Source: RHKX01 sp963745755
GTDB lineage: Bacteria; Actinomycetota; Thermoleophilia; Solirubrobacterales; 70-9
DNA: 64,000 bases
Direction: 5' to 3'
NCBI GenBank assembly: GCA_963745755.1
Contig: CAVUYP010000001.1
Coordinates: 682,001 to 746,000, forward strand
This document shows positions 59,762 through 64,000 of this stretch, in pieces. The position numbers were made by a program, and so were the translations under genes. The first letter of the stretch is position 1; each line of letters starts with the position of its first letter. The notes under the pieces are model-generated. The model was not told where the DNA came from and did no database searches. It saw nothing but the letters and a program-made list of their open reading frames with translations.

Positions 59762-60808
59762 CTAGCGCGGCGCCGCGACGCCCATCGCGTCGCGCACGTC
59801 GGCGAGGACCGGCTCGGCGAACGAGCGCGCCTTGGCGGCGCCGAGGGCGAGCACGCGCTCGAGCTCGGCCGGGTCGGCGCGCAGCTCCGCGTAGCGCTCG
59901 CGGACCGGGGCGAGGAGCTCGGCGACGGCGTCGCCGACGGCCGCCTTGAAGTCCCCGTAGCCGCTGCCCTCGAACTCGGCCTCGACCTGCTCGGGCCCGA
60001 CCCCGCGGACCACGCAGAGGATCTCGATCAGGTTCTCGATCCCCTCCTTGCCTCCCTCCGGGCCGGCCCGGCGCACCTCGCGGCCGGAGTCGGTGACAGC
60101 GCTGCGGAACTTCTTGCCGATCCGCTCCGGCTCGTCGAGGACGTAGACGGTCCCGGCCTCGGCGCCGCTGGTCGTCGACATCTTGCTGACCGGGTCCTGG
60201 AGATCCATGATCCGGGCGCCGACGCGGGGGATCCGGTGCTCGGGCTCGACCAGGGTCGGCCCGAACCGCTCGTTGAAGCGTCGCGCGATCTCCCGCATCA
60301 GCTCGATGTGCTGGCGCTGGTCGTCGCCGACGGGGACCTCGGTCGCCCGGTAGGCGAGCACGTCGGCGGCCTGCAGGACCGGGTAGTTGAAGAGGCCGGC
60401 GGAGACGAAGGCGCCGGACTGCTGCTCGACCTGCTCGCGCTTCGTCTTCCACTGGTGCATCCGGTTCAGGTCGCCCCAGGCGGTGACGGCGCCGAGCAGC
60501 CAGCAGAGCTCGGTGTGCTCGCGGACGTCGCCCTGGCGGAAGAGAACGCAGCGCTCGGGATCGAGCCCGGCGGCGAGCAGGATCGCGGTCGTGTCGTGGA
60601 CGCGGTCGCGCAGCTCGCCCGGGTCGTAGGCGACGGTGATCGCGTGCAGGTCGACGATGCAGTAGATCGCCTCCTCGCCGGCGCCGGGGTCGGTGCTCTC
60701 CTGGCCCTCGACGTACTGGCGGATCGCGCCGATGTAGTTGCCGAGGTGCTTGCGCCCGGTCGGCTGGATGCCGCTGAAGATCCGTCGCTTTGCCTGGCCC
60801 GGGCTCAC
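59762..60808 (-). CDS. trpS: Tryptophanyl-tRNA synthetase
   Basis: Class I synthetase; about 348 residues from a GTG (V-S-P-G-Q-A-K-R-R-I-F-S-G-I-Q-P-T-G). HIGH equivalent is H-L-G-N-Y and the KMSKS loop is K-M-S-T-T-S. D-L-H-A-I-T-V and V-G-D-D-Q-R-Q-H-I-E-L are family marks. An Arg/Gly insert (S-G-R-E-V-R-R-A-G-P-E-G-G-K-E-G) follows the KMSKS region as in several actinobacterial enzymes. It lies 11 bases after the PfpI gene. Confidence 0.95.
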   Translation of the reverse strand: MSPGQAKRRIFSGIQPTGRKHLGNYIGAIRQYVEGQESTDPGAGEEAIYCIVDLHAITVAYDPGELRDRVHDTTAILLAAGLDPERCVLFRQGDVREHTELCWLLGAVTAWGDLNRMHQWKTKREQVEQQSGAFVSAGLFNYPVLQAADVLAYRATEVPVGDDQRQHIELMREIARRFNERFGPTLVEPEHRIPRVGARIMDLQDPVSKMSTTSGAEAGTVYVLDEPERIGKKFRSAVTDSGREVRRAGPEGGKEGIENLIEILCVVRGVGPEQVEAEFEGSGYGDFKAAVGDAVAELLAPVRERYAELRADPAELERVLALGAAKARSFAEPVLADVRDAMGVAAPR

Positions 60809-60819
60809 GGGCGGGGAAT

Positions 60820-61500
60820 CTACCCTGCCGGCCGCTGACCCAGCGAGTGCAGCTCGGCGGCGCGCCCGTCCTCGGCGTCGAGGGCGAGTCCGGTCAGCTC
60901 GACGATCGCCTGCGGCGCCTTCTCGGGCGAGCCGGCGTCGTGGGGCGGGTCGGGGTCGTACTCGATCCCGAGCTGCAGGGCCTGGGCGACCTCGGTGCCG
61001 GCGACCAGCTCGGCGAGGCGCAGCGCCATGTCGATGCCGGCGGAGACGCCGGCGGCGGTGATCACCCGGTCGCGCTCGACGACGCGCTCGGCGACGGGGT
61101 TCGCGCCGAGCTCGGCGAGGGCGCCCCGCGCCGCCCAATGGGTGGTCGCGTCGACGCCGTCGAGCAGGCCGGCCGCGGCGAGGACGAGCGAGCCGGTGCA
61201 GACCGAGGTCGTCCACTCGGTTCGCTCGTGGACGTCGGCGACCCAGCGCACGTAGGGGTTGCCGGAGTCGAGCAGACGCCGGGTGCCGACCCCGCCCGGT
61301 ACGACGACGATGTCGGGGTCGGTGACCTCGGCGATCGCCCGGTCGGCGACGAGCGCGGCCATCCCCTGCTCGGTGCGCACCTCCCCCGCCGTCTCGCTGC
61401 AGAAGACGACCTCGGCGCCGGGCAGGCGCTGCAGGACCTCGTAGGGCCCGATCGCGTCGAGCGCCGTGAAGGCGGGGAATATCGGAATTGCGATCTGCAT
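60820..61500 (-). CDS. DJ-1/PfpI family protein
   Basis: 226 residues. A-I-P-I-F-P-A-F-T-A-L-D-A-I-G-P-Y-E-V-L at the start includes the Asp/Glu next to the nucleophile. The elbow is S-V-C-T-G-S-L-V-L with the reactive Cys, and T-H-W follows. This subgroup includes isocyanide hydratases and the sensor half of GlxA regulators. It is transcribed right behind such a GlxA regulator gene (14 bases), so the two probably form a regulator-plus-enzyme pair. Substrate unknown. Confidence 0.85.
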   Translation of the reverse strand: MQIAIPIFPAFTALDAIGPYEVLQRLPGAEVVFCSETAGEVRTEQGMAALVADRAIAEVTDPDIVVVPGGVGTRRLLDSGNPYVRWVADVHERTEWTTSVCTGSLVLAAAGLLDGVDATTHWAARGALAELGANPVAERVVERDRVITAAGVSAGIDMALRLAELVAGTEVAQALQLGIEYDPDPPHDAGSPEKAPQAIVELTGLALDAEDGRAAELHSLGQRPAG

Positions 61501-61514
61501 CGTCTCTCCTCCGG

Positions 61515-62492
61515 TCAGGCCGCCAGCGGCGGCCGGAATCGCTGTCGGTACTCGCTCGGGCTGGTGCCGAGCCGGCGTTGAAAGGCGCGGCGCATCAGCT
61601 CGGCGCCGGCGAAGCCGCAGCGCCGTGCGATCGCCTCGAGCGAGGCCGCGTCGGTCTCGAGCACGCTGCGCGCCCGCTCGACCCGGAGCGCCTCGACGTA
61701 TTCGGCCGGGGTCGTGCCGACCTCGCGGCGGAAGACGCGGGCGAACTGGCGCTCGGAGAGGTGGACGCGGCCGGCGAGGGCGGCGACCGAGAGGTCTTCG
61801 TCGAGGTGCTCGCCGATCCAGCCCTGCAGCTCGCGGATCGGTGCCCGCTCGGCGAGCTGGTGGGCGAGCTGGACCGAGAACTGGGTCTGCCCGCCCGACC
61901 GCCGCGCGTAGACGACGAGCATCCGCGCCGTCTGCAACGCGACCTCGCTGCCGAGGTCCTGCTCGACCAGCGCCAGCGCCAGGTCGATTCCGGCGGTCAC
62001 CCCGGCCGACGTGTAGACGTCGCCGTCGGCGACGAAGATCGGATCGGGATCGACCTCGACGGCCGGATAGCGCTCCGCCAGCCGCGCGCAGCTCGCCCAG
62101 TGGGTCGTCGCGCGGCGGCCGTCCAGCAGCCCCGCCTCGGCGAGCAGGAAGGCGCCGGTGCAGACGCCGGCCACCCGCCGCGCCGAGCCGGCGAGCCGCC
62201 GCACCGTCGTGACCATCCCGGGATCGCGAAGCGCCGCGCGAACACCGAGGCCGCCGGGCACGACCAGAGTGCCGATCGCCCCGCGCTGGCCGTCGAGCGA
62301 ACCGTCGGCGGCGATCCGCAGGCCGCTGCTCGTCACCGCGGCACCGCCGCCGATCGTCAGCAACCGCAGCTCCGGAGCCCGGCCGGCGATCGCGCCGGCG
62401 GTATGGAAGACCTCCCAGGGCCCGCTGACGTCGAGCGCCTGGACGTCGTCGAAGCCGACGAAGACGATCGGATCGGTCGGCGCGGCGCTCAT
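61515..62492 (-). CDS. GlxA-type AraC family transcriptional regulator
   Basis: 325 residues: an N-terminal DJ-1/PfpI-like sensor domain (V-F-V-G-F-D-D-V-Q-A-L-D-V-S-G-P-W-E, elbow G-V-C-T-G-A-F-L-L) and a C-terminal AraC double helix-turn-helix (V-H-L-S-E-R-Q-F-A-R-V-F-R-R-E-V-G-T-T-P). It likely controls the neighbouring PfpI gene. The ligand cannot be predicted. The upstream 312-base gap is shared with the divergent ku gene. Confidence 0.88.
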   Translation of the reverse strand: MSAAPTDPIVFVGFDDVQALDVSGPWEVFHTAGAIAGRAPELRLLTIGGGAAVTSSGLRIAADGSLDGQRGAIGTLVVPGGLGVRAALRDPGMVTTVRRLAGSARRVAGVCTGAFLLAEAGLLDGRRATTHWASCARLAERYPAVEVDPDPIFVADGDVYTSAGVTAGIDLALALVEQDLGSEVALQTARMLVVYARRSGGQTQFSVQLAHQLAERAPIRELQGWIGEHLDEDLSVAALAGRVHLSERQFARVFRREVGTTPAEYVEALRVERARSVLETDAASLEAIARRCGFAGAELMRRAFQRRLGTSPSEYRQRFRPPLAA

Positions 62493-62610
62493 CGATGACG
62501 ATCGTCGCTGCCGGCGCCCTGTCCGTCAAGTCGGGTATCCCACGATTTCCGCCAACCCGCTTGTCCCACCCCGCTTCCACATCCCCCACCCCGCTTCCAC
62601 CTCCTCCACC

Positions 62611-62663
62611 CCGCCGAGGTCGAGGGAACGGGTGACAGTTGCCCCTTTCCTCCACCTCGGCGG
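62611..62663 (+). repeat. 53-nt palindromic repeat, copy 3
   Basis: Arms CCGCCGAGGTCGAGGGAA and TTTCCTCCACCTCGGCGG (16 of 18 complementary) around G-G-T-G-A-C-A-G-T-T-G-C-C-C-C, the same centre and length as copies 1 and 2. Several truncated right-arm pieces follow it, as if the element had been partly duplicated. Confidence 0.8.
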
Positions 62664-62745
62664 GGGTTGGGTGACCTCGGCGGGGGGGTTGAGGCCTCTC
62701 GGCGGGGGGTTGGGTGACCTCGGCGGGGGGTCGGAGGCGCAAGAT
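62664..62745. repeat. Tandem degenerate pieces of the repeat's right arm
   Basis: Three successive units of the form G-G-T-T-G-G-G-T-G-A-C-C-T-C-G-G-C-G-G-G-G, one with C-T-C-T in place of G-A-C-C. They copy the C-C-T-C-G-G-C-G-G end of the palindrome. Probably local expansion by slippage or recombination. Confidence 0.5.
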
Positions 62746-62804
62746 CACACCCGACGTGGATGTTTCGGGCGGAAGCTGCGCGGTATCGTCGAAACACTGC
62801 ACTC

Positions 62805-63713
62805 ATGCCACGCGCGATCTGGACAGGGACGATCACCTTCGGGCTGCTGAACGTGCCCGTGAAGCTGTACTCGGCGGTGTCGAGCAAGTCGATCCGCTTC
62901 CGTGAGCTCCGCTCCAAGGACGGCTCCCGGGTCCGCCACAAGCGGGTCGCCGAGGCCGACGGCGAGGAGGTCGCCTACGAGGACCTCGTCAAGGGCTACG
63001 AGATCTCCCCCGACCAATACGTGATCCTCGCCCGCGAGGAGCTCGAGTCGCTCGACCCGAAGCGCTCGAAGGCGATCGAGATCGAGGACTTCGTCGACCT
63101 CGACCAGATCGACCCGATCTACTTCAACCAGCCGTACTACCTCGGCCCGGCGCCGGGCGCCGAACGCGCCTACGCGCTGCTCGCCGAGGCGATGGGCGAG
63201 CAGCGCAAGGTGGCGATCGCGCGCTTCGTGCTCCGCAACCGCGAGAGCCTGGCGGCGATCCGCGCCGGCGACGGGGTGCTGACGCTGGCGACGATGCGGT
63301 TCGCCGACGAGGTCGTGCCCGCCGCCCAGCTCGAGGGCCTGCTCGGCGAGGAGCTCGAGACCCCGCCGCGCAAGCAGGAGATCGAGATGGCCAAGCAGCT
63401 GATCGAGTCGCTGTCGACCGACTTCGACCCGAGCGCCTACGAGGACGAGCACCGCGCCCAGCTGCTGGCGCTGATCGAGCGCAAGGCGGCCGGCGAGGAC
63501 GTCCTCGCCGCCCAGCCGGAGGCGCCGAAGCCGACCAAGGCGCCGGATCTGATGGCCGCCCTCGAAGAGTCGCTGGCGGCGATCAAGGGCGACGAGTTGA
63601 GCGGCGGCGCCGAGCGCAAGACCGCCGGCAAGGCGAAGAAGAGCTCGAAGCCGGCCGCCAAGAAGCCGGCCGCGAAGGCGAAGAGCAAGTCACGGGCGAA
63701 GGCCGCGAAGTAG
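62805..63713 (+). CDS. ku: Non-homologous end-joining protein Ku
   Basis: Ring-shaped homodimer that binds DNA ends and recruits LigD; about 302 residues. Core G-T-I-T-F-G-L-L-N-V-P-V-K-L-Y at the start and Y-L-G-P-A-P-G-A-E-R-A-Y in the bridge region. After about residue 240 a tail rich in Lys, Ala, Pro and Ser (A-G-K-A-K-K-S-S-K-P-A-A-K-K) follows, like the basic tails of Streptomyces and mycobacterial Ku. The ATG at 62805 gives M-P-R-A-I-W-T-G, the family start. Confidence 0.94.
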   Translation: MPRAIWTGTITFGLLNVPVKLYSAVSSKSIRFRELRSKDGSRVRHKRVAEADGEEVAYEDLVKGYEISPDQYVILAREELESLDPKRSKAIEIEDFVDLDQIDPIYFNQPYYLGPAPGAERAYALLAEAMGEQRKVAIARFVLRNRESLAAIRAGDGVLTLATMRFADEVVPAAQLEGLLGEELETPPRKQEIEMAKQLIESLSTDFDPSAYEDEHRAQLLALIERKAAGEDVLAAQPEAPKPTKAPDLMAALEESLAAIKGDELSGGAERKTAGKAKKSSKPAAKKPAAKAKSKSRAKAAK

Positions 63714-64000
63714 AGATCGACGGCCGCCGGCTGTCGATCACCAACCTCGACAAGGTCCTCTACCCGGAGGCCGGTTTCAGCAAGGGCGAGGTGATCGACT
63801 ACTACGCCCGGATCGCCCCGGCGCTGCTGCCCCACCTCCGCGACCGGCCGCTGACCGTCGTCCGCTTCCCCGACGGGGTCGCCGGCAAGCACTTCTTCGA
63901 GAAGAACAGCCCCGCCCACCGGCCCGACTGGGTCCGGACCGTGCCGATCCGGGTCGGCAGTCGCGGCGGCACGATCGACTTCTGCGTCTGCGATGACCTG
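63710..64000 (+). CDS. ligD: LigD polymerase (primase-like) domain, N-terminal part; start codon unclear
   Basis: About 97 residues up to the window end. L-D-K-V-L-Y-P-E-A-G-F-S-K-G-E-V, I-D-Y-Y-A-R-I-A-P-A-L-L-P-H-L, P-L-T-V-V-R-F-P-D-G and G-K-H-F-F-E-K-N match the LigD polymerase domain that fills gaps with ribonucleotides. The frame is open upstream through the Ku tail but has no ATG, GTG or TTG for over 150 bases. The coordinates begin at the GTA that overlaps the Ku stop; the next in-frame GTG would remove the conserved start. Either a rare start or a sequence error. Confidence 0.75.

Larger units (their letters stand above)
62493..62804. other. Divergent region GlxA regulator / ku with repeats
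   Basis: 312 bases. It holds copy 3 of the 53-nt palindrome (62611-62663). Before it, C-C-C-C-G-C-T-T-C-C-A-C occurs twice; after it, variants of G-G-T-G-A-C-C-T-C-G-G-C-G-G-G-G occur about three times up to 62,733. Both promoters must be here, but none is clear. Confidence 0.6.

Overview
The window looks like the core chromosome of a very GC-rich (roughly 70%) actinobacterium. The order of the housekeeping genes, the short basic Ku followed by a LigD polymerase domain, the SepIVA-like protein beside coaD, and frequent GTG/TTG starts with 1-4 base gene overlaps suggest a deep-branching lineage such as Thermoleophilia/Solirubrobacterales. That placement is inference. I saw no tRNA, rRNA, CRISPR array, prophage or insertion sequence.

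Layout. 1-9 kb: the 5' part of a XerC/XerD recombinase, an L,D-transpeptidase, an epimerase/acyltransferase pair, an alpha/beta hydrolase + MOSC pair, ilvD and small unknowns. 9-34 kb: a long mostly minus-strand run that reads, in transcription order, rpmB-fakA-(two GST paralogues, DUF427)-recG-rsmD-coaD-sepIVA-like-(methyltransferase)-yceD-rpmF-plsX-acpP-rnc-smc-ftsY-ffh-rpsP-khpA-(AbiEi/DUF559)-trmD-rplS-lepB-rnhB-(yraN, opposite strand)-comM-dprA-thiD. 34-47 kb: riboflavin genes ribD-ribE-ribBA-ribH, a CPA1 antiporter, and metK-(bPH2)-priA-def-fmt-rsmB-zinc ribbon-rpe. 47-59.6 kb: a DUF3352 protein and a chromosome-segregation/aromatic cluster scpA-scpB-ACT-rluB-aroH-hisC-aroF-tyrA-aroA-cmk-der. 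59.7-64 kb: trpS, two DJ-1/PfpI-type proteins, then Ku and the start of ligD.

Most notable. (1) Upstream of aroF (DAHP synthase) lies a 34-codon leader peptide ending S-Y-R-Y-W-R-F-T-stop. It has a promoter placed for a leaderless start and downstream segments that can form mutually exclusive stems. This is a strong candidate attenuator sensing Tyr, Trp and Phe together. (2) Smc is only 786 residues with both ATPase halves but no recognisable hinge, although ScpA and ScpB are present. (3) RNase III has lost two of its four catalytic acidic residues. (4) An AbiEi/DUF559 gene sits where rimM is usually found, and its probable ATG lies in the loop of a 19-bp hairpin. (5) A 53-nt palindromic element occurs three times between genes.

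Quality warning. Six conserved genes (rsmD, ribH, ribE, ribD, rsmB, metK) each contain what looks like one extra base, all between about 26.9 and 46.6 kb and none elsewhere. Clustered assembly or sequencing error is the simplest explanation. I give each as one gene spanning the shift.
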